A stretch of DNA of 33,128 bases from an uncultured Eubacteriales bacterium (GTDB taxonomy: Bacteria; Bacillota; Clostridia; Oscillospirales; CAG-272), in contig CAOKER010000019.1 in the NCBI GenBank assembly GCA_948467545.1, positions 1 through 33,128 on the forward strand. The letters are read 5' to 3'. The translations under genes and the position numbers were made by a program. The notes beneath the pieces were generated by a model. The model had not been told where the DNA came from. It saw only the letters and a program-made list of their open reading frames with translations, and did not search any database. Position 1 is the first letter of the stretch. Each line of letters opens with the position of its first letter. Positions 33,035 through 33,128 of this stretch are shown here, piece by piece.

Positions 33035-33128
33035 CCTTCATATTTGAAACCATACATGAAGATTTAGAAAATTCGATTCCTAAATTCGAGTTTTTTCGGC
33101 AAACCTATTGAAATACAGAATAAAATGT

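Noticed and set aside
30862..33128. Group II intron or its remnant
   Set aside because: No domain V-like hairpin of the usual form and no reverse transcriptase frame were recognised.

Overview
The window looks like a chromosomal segment of an anaerobic, low-to-mid GC Firmicute, probably a gut or rumen Clostridia related to Oscillospiraceae. The clues are the codon usage, GAAAGGA-type ribosome binding sites, many Firmicutes-style intrinsic terminators, consensus sigma-A promoters (often with an extended -10 TG), a FeoA-FeoB fusion with a FeoB-associated Cys-rich partner, and an Xpt-type xanthine phosphoribosyltransferase. The placement is inference; no 16S rRNA or strict phylogenetic marker is present.

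Layout. 1-1186: tRNA-Leu(CAA) on the minus strand, downstream of three degenerate copies of a repeated leader element; then a perfect consensus plus-strand promoter and a roughly 155-nt leader RNA that ends in an intrinsic terminator. 1187-3673: an aconitase-family hydratase and a small acidic protein. 3933-9091: a uvrB-uvrA repair operon (minus) with its own promoter and leader element. 9262-10895: xpt and a family 2 glycosyltransferase (minus), with an unassigned structured RNA between them. 11109-11755: remnants of an FtsX-type permease and a TetR regulator, both lacking their 5' halves at the same point. 11756-14745: a Zn/Cd export operon (separate HMA metallochaperone, P1B-ATPase, ArsR sensor) with a consensus promoter next to a 22-bp ArsR-type operator. 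15079-17858: FeoAB ferrous iron importer and a membrane protein with 14 cysteines. 18187-24566: a complete oppBCDFA oligopeptide importer. 24628-27040: an ABC-2 exporter (ATPase and permease) behind two leader-element copies. 27228-30861: a convergent operon of an MBL-fold ComEC-like protein and a second ABC exporter. 30862-33128: about 2.3 kb with no credible protein gene but with repeated, structured segments and a well-defined small RNA gene.

How it fits together. The protein genes are mostly housekeeping and transport: peptide import, ferrous iron import, heavy-metal export and sensing, purine salvage, nucleotide excision repair and two drug/lipid-type ABC exporters. The unusual content is in the non-coding DNA. 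A family of promoter-proximal elements (a small palindrome at the start site followed by a three-helix fold) precedes uvrB, tRNA-Leu and an ABC exporter, always in the direction of transcription, and copies differ by changes that keep the helices paired. The right end carries a second group of repeated structured segments with intrinsic terminators, plus a 91-nt RNA unit with a -35/-10 promoter and a terminator. These are the best candidates for undescribed biology; all RNA claims here come from reading the sequence by eye, with no database search.
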